From contig RDEW01000015.1 of the NCBI GenBank assembly GCA_011109175.1, positions 1,150,882 to 1,214,881 of the forward strand: a stretch of DNA of 64,000 nt, in the 5' to 3' direction. This DNA is from Dicyema japonicum. Lineage: Eukaryota; Dicyemida; Rhombozoa; Dicyemidae. Under the pieces are notes generated by a model, which searched no databases, was not told the origin of the DNA, and was given only the letters and a program-made list of their open reading frames with translations. Numbering within the stretch: the first letter of the stretch is position 1; every line of letters starts with the position of its first letter. The position numbers were made by a program, and so were the translations under genes. This document shows positions 11,373 through 24,900 of the stretch, piece by piece.

Positions 11373-11385
11373 TTTCAGATAAAAC

Positions 11386-11815
11386 CTCCTCTATTAAAGA
11401 ACTTCAACTGTCTCCTCCTTTCGGAGAGAAAACCAAGCGAGGTGCTTGTAGATGTACGAACTTATGGCTTATGTGAAAGAACTTTCCTCCACCATTGAGT
11501 CACTAAAACGTTTTGCATTGGATGGAAAAAGACTCCGTATTTTAAAGATGAGATTAAAGTCGAGGGCAGAAGTTGCTTCTTTGATACTTCTGGGTGTTAT
11601 TATTGGAGAGATGGAAATAAGTTCTGAATGGGCCAGATGGTCGCCACCAAGATTCTACAACTGTCATCATTTCGGACACATCGCTACTCATTGAAATGAG
11701 GCAAGATGTTTTTCCTATGGAGAACCGCTTGGTTCTCTGGAGTCCCCGGAACTGACCAGCGGAAGATCTTGTGGCGGCTGTTCAATGGCAATTAATAAAT
11801 AAAGTAAATAAATAA
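11386..11815 (+). mobile_element. LINE ORF1/gag-like fragment with zinc-knuckle remnant
   Basis: On the plus strand a frame beginning near 11452 runs through a basic, helical stretch into FYNCHHFGHIATH, then after a stop NEARCFSYGEP. This is the pattern of a CCHC zinc knuckle of LINE ORF1 proteins, with the last Cys region broken by a stop. The segment ends in a taaataaagtaaataaataaa tail like other LINE 3' ends here. It lies head-to-head with the 2A LINE, starting where that element's 5' end is placed. Confidence 0.45.
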
Positions 11816-11819
11816 AATA

Positions 11820-12930
11820 GAAACTGTGATTTCTATGAGAAGAGGAGATAACTATCGTGTGTTAATAACATGGCAGAGAGGTAAGAATCCTCCTTCCTCA
11901 CAGAACCTAGATATGAAGCCAACTGAACAAGTATGACATCATGATAAAGGTCAGTCATCTAATCCGATATTGTGAAATTAGCATGGAAGGAGTCAATTGT
12001 AGATTATGAAAATCTAAAAAGCTCTTGCTAGAGGCGTATCCAGAGAGTCTCTGAAAAAAACAAAGTTAACATCTGATTAACCGCGGTAATGTGAATTTGG
12101 ACTTATTAAAAAGATCAAGCCGCCAAGACTTGAAATCGAAAGCATAAAATGGCCGATCAATCATGAGGAAAAACGAAGTTAGCAAAGGCAACGAAACGAA
12201 GATGAAGACATATGAGATTTCTGTACTGCATGAGTTTTATTATGTATCTCTACTTTGGAATGAAGCAGTAATACCAGGGACCAAGACATCGATTTGTATT
12301 GGTACCACTTGAAGATAAGAAATCCGAAAATTATTTGACGGTTGGGTCGCTATTAGCTGTCTGTATTCAGAATTTCTGAGAAAATGAGAGATCTCAGTTC
12401 TTTGAAAACCCGATTCAAGAACACTTCCGTCAGTTGTAAGACAACAGTAATGACAAGCTCCTGAAAAAAACTATATGAAGGATTTGTATGTGGAATCCTT
12501 GAAGTATTTCGGAACCACTCAGAAGATCCCTCTTTGATTTTCCTGGCTTAAGGACCATCCTCACTATAGACCTTTTTCATGGGTGTAGAATAAAGAGAGA
12601 ATATCTCCTTTGCCGATCAAATATATCCTCAAAATAGTTCCTTTACAGGCTTCCGCTTCAAAAGAAAGGTGGAGATGTATGTCCGCCCTTTATCAATTTT
12701 ATCACACGTCCTACCGTCTTGGGACTGCACTTCATTCTTCGGCGTAAGAATTTCATAATAGTAATCTTCCACGATGGATTTGGGCAGGGCAAGTTCCCTT
12801 TCAACAACTGTGTCCTGCCCGAAGGACTCGTCGCCTCACTGTTAGGATTTGTTTGACGAGAATTGACCTACGATGATAAGTCCATTTTAATAATCAAACC
12901 CACGACATCAGAAGTTACGTTCAGCCTCCG
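11820..12930. repeat. Unassigned region containing a dispersed repeat
   Basis: The segment 12645-12770 (gcttccgcttc, then atcacacgtcctaccgt, then agaatttcataa) matches 52765-52880, so it is a dispersed repeat of unknown type. I see no host-gene exon in the remainder. Confidence 0.4.
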
Positions 12931-12934
12931 GCCT

Positions 12935-15900
12935 TATTTATTATTATTTAAGCACTTCACGAGAGCCATACTAATTATAGCCCCGCATGTGCAGCAAAAA
13001 AACAAGGTTGGATGTCATCCTTTTTCATGCTCCCCTGTTCCTAGCCAAGGCTCTCATGTTGTCTAGGTCGTCGGCATTTATTAGATATTTTTGATATTGA
13101 CCAGGTCTTTTTGTAAGACTATTGGCAGTGTTGTTCTTGGTCTTCCACGATAGCGGCCTTCTTGACTAACATAGTATGTTTCCATAGATATGTTAGGTGG
13201 GGATGTTAATTCCATCCTCAGCACGTGTCCGAAGAGCTTCCATCGGGATTCCAGTACTTCTAAGCTGATAGGTCTAGTGCTGCATCTCTTATATAAAGCA
13301 TTCCTCGATATTCTCGTAGGCCAAGTAGTTCCTGTTATTTTTCTCAGCTGACCTCTGTGGAACGAGTCTAGTTTTTCCATATCCGCTGATGAGGTCGCCC
13401 AAGTTCCAGCGTTATATAAAAGTACGGGTTTTATGAATGAGTCGTATATAAGATTCTCATTTTCGTGTCGATGCCTTTTTGATTGAGCCATAGATTCTTC
13501 AGTTTATATAACGCAGCATTGGCTAGAGTTTTTTTACGTAAAATATCTTCGCTATCTCCCAAAAGTGAACCGAGTTTCTTTACTTGTTGCCACTTCTCAC
13601 CTAGGACGTTACTCATCCTTCTTATCTCTGTGAGTTCTGTTTTCTCTCTGTTCACAGTAAGAACCATTTCCCTAGTACAATCTGGTGCTTTTTCTAATAG
13701 GTTTTCTAGGACCTCTTTGTCTTCAGAAATTAGGTCTACATCGTCCGCCGTAGATTACTTCTTCCGTCTTTCCTTGGTATAACGGTCTGAGTTCCCTCAT
13801 AGCGGCTTCTAAATAAATTGTGAATAGTAGGGAGAAAGAGAGTCTCCTTGTGGAGTGCCCGTGTTTGTTTCAAATTTTCTTGAATAGGTCTTTCCGACTC
13901 TCACAAGGAGCTGAGTGTTAGAAAGTAGAATTCGGGTCATCCTTAGACTCGATTCATCAAGAAATCCGCTCAGTACCCCATTAATTTGTTCCTGTTAACC
14001 GTATCAAAAGCTCTTGATAGGTCAATTCCCAGAATATTGGTGGCGTTACGGTATCTTTGATATGTTGCACACCTCCATCTGTGACTCCAGACCGCATCAG
14101 CTGTGGATCTTCCTTCTCGAAAACCACTTTGACTATCTGGTAGGTATTTGTAAGCAGATCCTTTATTCGTTCAAGCACAATGTTTCAAGACTTTGCGAAT
14201 GAATTTAGTAGTATGATGGGTCGCAAATTTTCGAGCGGTCCTCTGTTTTTTGTATGGGGATAGTAGTCCCGTACCCAGAGGTAGAGTTGAGTTAGTTGAA
14301 ACATTTCATTTATTAGTGTAGCGATTTTTTCAAAAAGGAGCGTCAGGGCCGTATTTCAGTAATTCTGGCGTTTATCGCATCTGGTCCGGGGCTTCTGTTA
14401 TATTTTAGTTTTCGGCAGGCCATTTTGATTTCCTCGGCCGTGATTGGTATCTCCAGGGGTTTTGGCCTTCCATCAAATGGGTGGATTTCTATGGTTTTGA
14501 TGTTGAAAAGCTTCTCAAATGAGCCGCGATGGCTTCAGTTTGTTCTTTGGTGTTCAGTATCAGCTTACCGTTTTCTTCTATGGTTAGTCGACTTGGGTTC
14601 GTTCGCCGCAGCAAACGGGCAGCGACGTACACCTGTGCGTTGTCCTTCACTTTGTTTACTTCTATACAGGAAGCTATTTCTTCTATGAAAAGATTCTTGT
14701 TCAGACCCTTTATTTTTCTTCTGACACGTTGCTTTCGCCTTGAAAGGCTTTTATCGTATTAGTGTCAGTGGCATTTGATTTTCTCATATTTATTTTTTTA
14801 GACTTTTCGCAAGCTCAGGAACATCTGGATGAATAGCCTTCAGGTGCATTTTACTATTCTCCCTTTTGCCAAGACATGCTTCAGCAGCTTCGTTGATGGT
14901 GTCCTTTGTGCGTTTCCAGGCGTCTTCTAACGAGGTATCCACCAATACGTCCTGCATATGAGTCTGAATGTATTGTTGATATCTCTCAGTAGTCTCCGGT
15001 TGGAAATAAGCCTTTCAGTCGCCTCTGATTTTCTCAAATTCGTGATTTTTGCATTCTTGTATTTGATGGCATGTTTTTTCAGGGTGAAGGTCGCGATAAC
15101 CATATTGTGGTCGCTGACAGTCGTCGAGCCTTCACATGAACGTGCGTTTACTAGAAGGTGTTTGTCTTTAGCCCGGCATATGACATAATCTATTTGGTTG
15201 TATAATGGGACCAGCTTTCCATCTGAGTTCCTTCGCTTCCCCATCCATTGTGGCAGGCAGGATGCGTAAATGCAGTATTGCATAGGAAATGGTTGTTTGC
15301 CATACAAAAGTGACCAAGTATTGTCTCGGGTAGGTTTCTTATTCCACGTCCATGTTTTCTCATGAAAACGTCATCCGGGTTATTCTTCAACCCGATTTTG
15401 CATTCAAATCCCAGCAATGAGTATTAGTGATGTCGACTCATATTCGTTGTACGTCCGTAACAGTGCTGAATAGAAGTCGTCTAGTTCTGTCGGATCTTTC
15501 GCTACTCTCCCGCAGTGTGGCGCATAAACATTTACAATTGTCAGAAAGCTCTTCGAATGGGGTAAGTCGTTTAGCCGGATTTGTATAACATAGATCCTGT
15601 CATTCACACTCCATATACAATGGACTGCACTTGTCAACTTTGAGTGGATGGCAAATCCAAGTCCATAATGTTTTGAGTTCGGATGACATATAATTCGATA
15701 TTCGTCATAGTTCTCATCAAGGCTACAAGTACTTTCGTCTCTTGTAGGCACCCAATAGATACGTCGTATCTCTCCAGGTCGTCACAGAGAATCTTCTTCG
15801 ACCAGGTCGTAGATAAGCCTCTAGCATTGAACGTAAGGACCTTTAGACGAGATGTATCCCTTTGTATCCATTGCCTTTTAGACATTTTTCTCAATTGGAT

Positions 15901-15950
15901 CCAATCAAGAAACGAGGCACGTCACCACCTCATCTCCGGCCTTGTAGCCA
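12935..15950 (-). mobile_element. RTE-type LINE, degenerate; likely partner of the SINE
   Basis: Minus-strand element. The endonuclease starts at 15894 (LKVLTFNARGLSTTW, GCLQETK), continues through 15404-15751 (IVNVYAPHCGR) and 14927-15417 (IDYVICRAKDKHLLVN, SDHNMVIATFTL). Broken RT follows (FLKYGPDA/MPDAINAR-like near 14380, IYLEAAMRELRP near 13800), and the C-terminus at 13081-13491 has VLLYNAGTWA, LDSFHRGQLRKITG and WKLFGHVLRM, typical of RTE elements. The 3' end (12958-12988) holds the hairpin tail also found on the SINE, then an AAT-rich tail. Several stops and frameshifts make it inactive. Confidence 0.82.
12958..12988 (-). repeat. Shared LINE/SINE 3' tail
   Basis: Read on the minus strand: ATGCGGGGCTATAATTAG then TATGGCTCTCGTG. 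The SINE copies carry ATGCGGAGCTATAAATAT then TATGGCTCTCGTG at the same distance from the 3' end. Both fold as a hairpin with GGCTATA/TATGGCTC-type arms; G-to-A differences keep pairing through wobble. Confidence 0.8.
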
Positions 15951-18900
15951 ATAAATGTAAAATTAATAAAATATTTTATGGAAAATTAATAAAATATTAG
16001 TATCCATTGGAGATAAAAAAATGTTAAATGTTGAAGATGTTGAAAAACAAATATATATAAATTCTGAAGTTAATGGAATTAGAATTTCTGACAGATTTAA
16101 CGATTTCGACAGACTTAGGTCAGGATTTGTTACTGGTTAGTAAACTCATTAGTATGTCCGATAGCCAGTCAGTTTTCTCGAATACTGAACGGACTGTTAA
16201 ACATAAAACTAACAAACGAAGAAATCAACTTAGTAATAGAGAAATACTGCGACGAAACACATAATCTAATAAACTACACTAAATTCTGTCAAAACATCAA
16301 AAATACAATTTTGAATAATAAATAGTATTTTGTAATTAAATAAAAATAGTTTTGCAAGCAGTCGAACAGAGAATCAGTTAAATTTAAATTCAGAAAAAGC
16401 TTTAAATGAAATAATTTTTAAACTTTCAATTTTTTATGAAAAAAATGGATTCAATGTGTATCAATTATTTAAAAATTTTGATATACATAATATTGGGAGA
16501 ATAACTGAGAGTCAGGTTTATATTTATAAACATTAAATAGTTTTATCGAGCATTTCAAAGGCCTGAAGGATTCAAAGACGACGAATTAGCACTCTTGGTT
16601 TCAAAATATAGAAACCAAACTGATAACAATCTTGTAAACTATATGAATTTTTGTCATGACGTGGCGACCATTACAGGAAAAATTTATTACCGAGATAATA
16701 AAATCACTGAGAAAATAGATCCCAAACAAGTAAATTAATGTGAAAACACATCCAAGGTGAATGATGAGTCTCCTTCAATGCATTCAATTGTTGATAAAAT
16801 AAAATTAAAGATTTTTACAAATAGAATAAGATCTAAGGAATTCTTTGAGGACTATGACAAACTCCGCAGTGGATTCATAACTAAAGATCAGTTCAAAAGT
16901 GCCCTTTACAGAATTTGCGGGAAAGAATTGGGATTAACACAGGACCAACTTGAAAGTGTGGCATTTCTGTATAAAACATCACAAAATAATAAAGTGAATT
17001 ATGTCGAGTTTTGTAAGGTTATGGAGAATGGTATATAATGTAAAATATTAGTGTTTATTAACCCTGATTTGGAGACAAATCCAACATCTCATGTGTACAG
17101 ACCGATACCTTCTCAGCTTGCATGGGTTTTAGTAATAAATAATAAAAGAAACCTCAAAAATTAACAAACGACGAAGAAATAATAATGAAACAAGTTCTCG
17201 ATCGAATAACTATGCTTATCATTAAAAGAAGACTTCCATTGAACATTTACTTTAGGGATTTTGATATGGTTAGCATGTGGAAACTGTTAAATTAGGGAAT
17301 GCAACAATCTTGTTTGATGACACTGTCTAGATTTGAGAGAAGTCTTAATAACTTTGGAATTGTCCTTGATACCGAGGAAATGAAACTTGTTAACAAAAAA
17401 TACAAAGATCAAGTGAGTGGATGGATTCACTACAGGAATTTTCTAATTGATGTGGACAGATGTTTATTTTTAATTATATTGTCAGCTTATAATCAACTCC
17501 AAGAAGAGGTACAACAGACAGAAAAAATAGAAAAGCAGACAAAAAAAGAGACAAGTAACACGGAATCTCTTTTAGAGAGAATTAAAAAAGTCATTCATAA
17601 CAGACAAATCAGAGTTTTAAATAATTTAATAAATTAGATTAAAGAATTCTTTCAAGAGTTTGATGAACTTAGACATGGAATTGTAACAAACGATCAATTT
17701 AGAAGACTTCTTTCACAACTTGGGTTTAGTAAACTTGGAATTATGGATATTACAAATGAGGAATTTGAGTATTTATGCTGTCTTTACCAACACACTGACA
17801 ATCGCTTTGTTTGCTGGACAAAATTTGCGGAAGATGTAAATAAAGTTTTTGAGAGAACATTGAAAGTAAAGCGACACATCCCTACACTATCCTTCCTTCA
17901 TTTACAAACATGAACAGCTACCAGCAACAACTCGTAACTAAAGCTTTCAAAAATGTCAATAAGAAAGCCCAAAGAAGAGGACTCAATATTAGGCCAACAT
18001 TCAGAGATTTTGACAAGTTTACTGAATTATAAAATTTAGATTAAACAGTGGTTACATTACGAGGAATCAATTCGGTCAGTGTCTTTCATTGTTGGAAATT
18101 GATCTCCCAAGATGTGAACAAGAATCTCTAGAAATTATGTTTTGTGACGAACGTGGATTTAATTACGAATCATTTTTGGATGAAATCGACCCAATAATAC
18201 ATCCTGATTATATGTACCCTGAATTGATAAAGGCAACCGAAGCAGCTAATGCAAATAAAGGCAGAGACAAGGGGACTGCTACGAATTTGAAAGACACGAC
18301 TGATTATATACGAGAATTGGTAAATCTATCATTTTAATAAAGATTAAAAATAGAGACTTTCGTTTAATCGAATTTATGGAAAAATTTGATAGACACAACC
18401 ACGGATTAATCACAAATTCAGAATTTCAGCGAGCGTTGGATTCGTTGGGTGTTAGAATTAATGATAATCAGATGGCTACTATTTTGAAACAGTAATATTT
18501 ATATTCTCCATTAAAGCTATCAAAATACTACTTTTACTGATAAGGTTAACTACAGAGAGTTTTGTCAAGACACTGAATATGGTCTCCCCAATGACTTGTT
18601 AGAAAAGTGTCCCTTAGCTACTCTATTCGATACATCTCAACCTAACCTTGAATTTTCTCTAACGGAAGATCAGAAAACTGCTGAATTTTTATCAAAAATA
18701 GCCAAATGGGTAGCCTTTAAAAATAATAAACGTTAAGGTAAGACAACGAAGATTGGAGATATTTCCGTTATTTAAAGACTTTGATGTGAATAATATAGGG
18801 GCAATCACAAAATCTCAGTTTTTACGTTGTTGGAGAGGATTGGACTTTATCAATCTCATTGACTCTAATAGTGAGGACTACGTTTGTCAAATGTTTGCTA

Positions 18901-21900
18901 AAAAAGTTGGTGGGAGAAATGATATTGATTATGTCAAATTCTGCCAACAAATTAATTCATTGGCAGGATTTTAACCTTAATACTCTAACAAAATAACTCA
19001 TTTACTTATTAATAATTATTATTCCAAATTTGTTTTAGTTTGGTTTATCCTGGTAGCCTCATGAGACATCAAATAACCTCAATGAAATACAAAAAGAGGA
19101 ACGGAGCAAAGCACGAAAAGCCTATGACCAAATGTCTGCTTAGAATGACTTTTATACATTATTTACCCCTAATCTCTTCAAGTGAAAAAAACCGATGCCC
19201 AACAGTAAGTAACAACAAAAGATCAGTCAGATGTATCGGGTGTAGATCAGAAATATAAGGTGGACCATGACAAGTCAAGATGGGAATAAACCAATTTTGT
19301 TAATAAAATCTTTTTTTTACCCCAAGATTAGAAAAAATTAACTACTAACTAAGTGATCCCGGTTTTCCAGGTTCTGGCTCTCGTTCGGGGTCGTCGAAAA
19401 TCCAACAGAATTGGTTAATATATTCTTGTAAAAACATCAAAGTAGTATTCCAAAATTTGTATGAGATTTTATAGTCAATAAAGAAAATAACAAATATAAA
19501 CACCAAAATATTATATGTTAACAAAAGTAAAGCCTAACAGTTCCAATATGTTCTTTTTGAGTGAGCCATCAAAGAATCAACAACACACGCATCCATTATA
19601 TCTTCAGTAAGGACCCCACTAGCTGAAGCATATGCTGATGACTAAAAGTGGAAAAAAATAACATTACCTGCCAACTAATAACCAACTTTGATATTTCCCT
19701 TCCAGAAAACCCTTCCAGTTGTTCGGCAACCTTCAAACATTTACTTCCATAGTCAAACGAATCCACCTTAAGTCGACTGTGAGTAAATAATAATATAACC
19801 TCGATTTTAGACTTGCCGGAGTCAAAATGAATTGATCAAAATACATTCTCACCATTCTATCTCTTTCCTCCAATGTTGGAATACCAAACTCAATGATTTC
19901 ATCCACTCTGTCATTGATTGCCCAGTCTAACTGTTCAGGTTGATTACTGGCTAATATAATCATAAACCTTAAATCACAATGAGTAATACTTGTATGATTG
20001 CTGTCCAGAACGATAAAGGAAGGCGTTGAGGGATGATCTCATATCCTCACTAATAGATTGTGTTGACCTCTTTCTTAAGAATGCATCAGCTTCATCAATA
20101 AAGAGAACAAGTCTTAATTAATTCAAATAAAAACCCCTTTCTAGTCTTTTCTGACCAATCGAACATTTTATGAATAGCAGAGACTCCATCCTTACCCATA
20201 GGAGCAACATCTCCACCAGTCATAACTGCATAGTGCATACCAGAATGTAAGGCCAGACTCTAAATTCATTATAGCCCAACAACCTTAGCAAACATTGTCT
20301 TTCCAGTTCCAGGAGGTCCATAAAATAGAATATTACGATATAATCCTTTATTCTTTTTGGTATGCCTAGTTGCTATGGTAATATCTCTCAGACGGGCCTC
20401 CATTGCTGACTAGTATAATCACCAAAATATTACATTAAAAATAATCCCTTTGAGTGAATCTTGTGGAGTTTTTATTATATTTTTAAAAGTCTAATAATTA
20501 ACAAAAATTACAGTGATTGGGTGAGTAATACTATCAATAAGGGATAATTTTGAAGTCTCCCTAACAAGTGATGGTTTAGAAAATCGTGATTCCAGCTGCC
20601 TCATGAGAACTCCCATTCCATACTTTGATGCATAAATACCCACCGCCATCATTGTTACCCCTGATGCCTAATTAGTTAGGTTAATTAATAAACAAGAGCA
20701 GTTAATTTATCCCAATCCCTCACAAGTGATCCAATTCCACCTCCGATAACATCACCAACAGTTCTAAAACTCAGCAAATCGACTACTTAATAGATTCCAA
20801 CACAGTGGTTCTGTTTTCACTTGCCTTAGCCTTTAGTTGCTCCATTCTAATGTCACGATTTGTTCTTTCAGCGTTTGCCTGAGCTTCTATCTCAGCCTGG
20901 ACTCGTTTTAGTTCACCTTCCAATCTCAATTTAGCCTCATATTCGGCAGTTTCTATCATAATCACGTGATTATTACTTTTTCGCATTTCTTCTTGCTTTT
21001 TTACGGATTCTTCTTGCTTCTCAAGGTTTCTTCTTGCATTTTCGCCTTTAATCAAATCATCACATCAAACATGCTGAGCCAGTTGGTCCTCATCCCTTTT
21101 CCGTGCCAACTGATCCTGATACTGAGCACGTGATTTGTGTTGTTTAGTCTCTTCTTGCAGTGTTTTTCGACGTTCTTCCTGTTGTACTTTGGTCTGTTCT
21201 AGTTTTACTTGTTCCAAGTTTAATTCGTATTCCTAAAATAATTATAATAAAACTTTAATTTTCTTTTGATATTCAAGCTGTGCTGTTGTCTCACTCATTT
21301 TTGATAAGTCAAAGGCCTCCCTTGCGTGTTCTAGTAAAAAAACATATTACTTGACTGCTCTAATCTTTTTGCTGCCTCAGCTGCTCTTTCCAAGGACTCT
21401 GAGCTGAATCCATATCCGATCTTATCCTTTCCTTTGTTACTGTCGGAAGGAGGAGGCGGGGGAAGATTCACATTGTCAGAACCGGGAACTTGAGGTTTCT
21501 TTATTCCGAATAGCCATGACATTTAAATACGACAAACTAAAAATTTAAAGCACGTTGGCTTTTTAAGTTCAATTTTTACTGCTTTTAATTATTTTATATT
21601 TATTTAAATTATATCGATCTATATTTTCAAAATAAAAGTTTTTTAAATTGCAATATTAGTTTCGTCTTATTTTCGGTTGATCATTCTTACCTTGTCGAAT
21701 GCCTACACAGTTTTTGTATGCCTGTGTGGTTCATCAGCTTTTTAGTAGCTGTGATGAATAGGTGGAGTATTCATCTCAAATATAATAGGCACCGAATTGC
21801 GGGGTTAACTTAAGATGGGGATCCTCAAGGCGATAGCATCCTTTTTGTTCTCTGTTTGGAGCCATTGAGCTGCCGCCTCAATAAACGATGTGAGCAAATA

Positions 21901-24900
21901 CCTGTTCATTGTGAGGGTGTTTGTTTCAGAATAAATCACCTTCTTTTTATTGATTACATGAAGATGTATGCTCTAACGAGCTCTACTCCATGGGGGTCTG
22001 TTCCAGGAAGTTCTTTGAGAATATAGGACTAGATTTGAATTATTCAAAGTCTGCGATTAACATGCAAGTATGTAGCGAGTTAAGTCCTAGAGGAAGAAGG
22101 ATATAAGTATCTGGGTGTCATCAAAACTCTAATTTCTTTATCATGCCTGAGACAAAGCGACAAACAGACATTCGTAGTATGTAGGCTCTAAATGCCAAGA
22201 ATTTGTTCCTGGAATTAAATTAGTATGCTATCTACTACTAAAGTACTACATAGATGTTGTGGAGTTTAAACCCAAAGAGTATGATGACATTGATGTCTCC
22301 AATAAGGAGAGACTATATTTACCTAGTCAGCACTTCGGTTTTTACCTGTGTGGAGTATTACAACTAAGTGAGCGTATCCTTATGCGAATGCACGACAGTC
22401 TGATAGTCGAGTCAAGTGTGTCTGCTAGAAAGCACGTCATAATAAAGACAGAGAAAAACACGTGCAACTCACCTATGTACTATCAGATTTTTTTGTTTGC
22501 TAAGTATAGTGTTGATGATTGTGGGCTAGTATATTTGAAGGGGTGATCAAATTACAAAAAAGAGATCTTTACAGGTCCATATGTGAAGATAAATATGAGC
22601 GGCTTCTGAATTTATTAAACCAACACCTGGAAGATGTGGGGATGGATCGCTTGGAATCAATGTTCTCCCGATCGGAAGCTTCGGAAACCACTTTGAAGAC
22701 GCTACTGTCCGTATCGGAATCTCTATCAGGTTTTGACTCATTATTTGAGAGACTCAGAAGTTTTGGTGAGGTGGTACTATTGACTGTTATGGACATCATT
22801 CCCTTCTTACCGAAGAAGCACAGGACGACTCAAAAGACATAAGACGATTAAAGGAATTGTGAAGCAAGCCCTCTGGAGTCTATCGGACACCATTCTATAC
22901 TGGAATCTACTGACCTTGACAAAGAAGATGGAAAGTAAAGTAACAATCTTTCCGTCCGAAGAGGGGAAATCGTTAGTTTGAAGAGGGGAAATCATTGCAA
23001 CATGTGTCGACTCTCTCTCCTCTACCAACATCATCGCGAGTGCGGTAAAGGCACTTTCCACCACAGAGGAAGTAGAGAGCTAAAGAAAATAAGTACAGAA
23101 GACTCATCGACCGATATACCTTCTACGTGATTGCTGTCAAGACAACCAGAGCAATAAGCAGCAGGTTTCGGGTTTTCCTCAAGAAACTCGGATGTATGGC
23201 CTCGCTCAGAAGCCACGATGACTGTGAAATGCAATGGCTCGTCAGTTTGTATCCATAGCGGTCCAGAAAGAAACGTCGAATCAATAAAGTGGGCAAAGAT
23301 AAAAAATTACTTTACCAATTATTTTAATTACAAAATAATAATTTAATTGAAAGGATCAATTTAAAAAGCCTTAATAAAGTCCCCTTCGAGCATTGAACAA
23401 CCCACACGTCGACCTTAAATCGTCAGCAAACATGGCTAAAATATGGTGACAACTCACCTCGATCGGAGACGTTGTACATGTATATGCAAGACCGCAATAC
23501 TTTTTTGTGGTCATTCAACAAATACATGTCCCCATTGTAAGGAGCATGTCTGTTAATCATTGAGCCACTTGGCGCGGATCCATGAATGGAGTCATAACAA
23601 GGTAGTGAGGAATCTTCATTTTCTACTATAGAATAAGTATGGTATTCGCTACAACAGAAAGTTGCGGACTCATAAGGTACAATATGTACTAGAGAACACC
23701 AGGGTCTAAATCAAGGTAGGCAGTGTTGTCCGAACCTCGGTGTTAGTCAAGTACAATAAACCGGACATTGTGGTACACGATAAGGAGTCTGGGCAAATCC
23801 TCATTATAGAAGTTGGTATTACGTTTCAAGACCTTGCAGATTGTGGAGGTAGAAAAAGGAAGTATGACTTCCTTGCAGATGTATGCTTTCAATATCATCG
23901 TTATTCCAATAGTAATGACGTGGGAAGGAATTGAACAAAGTACCTCAAGGGTTATCTAAGAGAGCTCGGAGTTGATATGAAGCTTCAGGCCTACCTACAG
24001 TTCACTGCTTCAAAGCAAATCCTATAAAGCCTGATACTGGAATATAGGAAGTAGAGCCCGGAGATGTCATATGGACAGGAAGCTTAATTGAACAACGTAC
24101 TCTCGGAGCTGTTTAAGGCACCAGAATTGAATCTTCCTGAGGAGCCTTTCGAACATGCAGGCGAGGAAGGCTAATTGTTAAAATATTTATTTCTTTGGTT
24201 GGTTAAAATAAAAGTTCTAATTTAAATATTTTTAAAATAAATAATAAAAATGTGTGATTGTTGTGATGGAATTTTTAAAGTAAGTAATTGTCGCGGTAAA
24301 ATCCTAAACAAACAAACAACTCCCTTACTTGCAGATGATTTGGAATCATTAATGACTATGAAACTGAGTGGAATATCACATGATACATCATTACTAACAA
24401 AGACTATTAATACTATTGTGAAAAGTAATGTTTGCGAATGTAATTACGTAATTTGTCTATATTTGTGCAGACTAGTGAATTATAATGATACCTACCAACT
24501 AGAACATAAATTTGGTGAATTTGATAATCTTAATATTATTACTAGTAAATACTTGTATGATTCTATGACGGTATTTTCTAAATTTATAACAAAAAGTGAA
24601 TGGAAGAATAACATGGTTATCATGGAGTGTTTATTAATGATGATTAAGGATAGTAATATCTATGTACTACATAACAACATTCAACAAATCATTGTTTATA
24701 TTCTATTACTCCTTGATGATTGGGAGGATCGCTACAGGATAAAGGGACTTGACTTATTGCTCCACATTCTTAATAACACTACTCCTCGGTTTATGGAGGT
24801 TAACAACATGCACTTGGTTATATTTGATACTCTTAGGAATATACTACCTATTACTGATTCTGAGACTATGCTTGATTTATATTTTGAGACTATTTGTGTA

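Larger units (their letters stand above)
8142..11375 (-). mobile_element. Near-intact APE-type non-LTR retrotransposon with a 2A-like peptide
   Basis: A minus-strand element whose single protein order is leader, 2A-like site, apurinic-type endonuclease, reverse transcriptase. Only one frameshift, near 10645, separates the endonuclease and RT frames; otherwise the coding region is open from 11372 to 8281, which suggests recent activity. The 3' end has a GC-rich hairpin (8161-8188) followed by an AATTTAATT-type tail. A 9-bp direct repeat CAGATAAAA lies at 8133-8141 and 11376-11384, a candidate target duplication; if so, the copy starts only a few bases before the first ATG. Clade is uncertain: it resembles the Jockey/CR1 group. 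Confidence 0.88.
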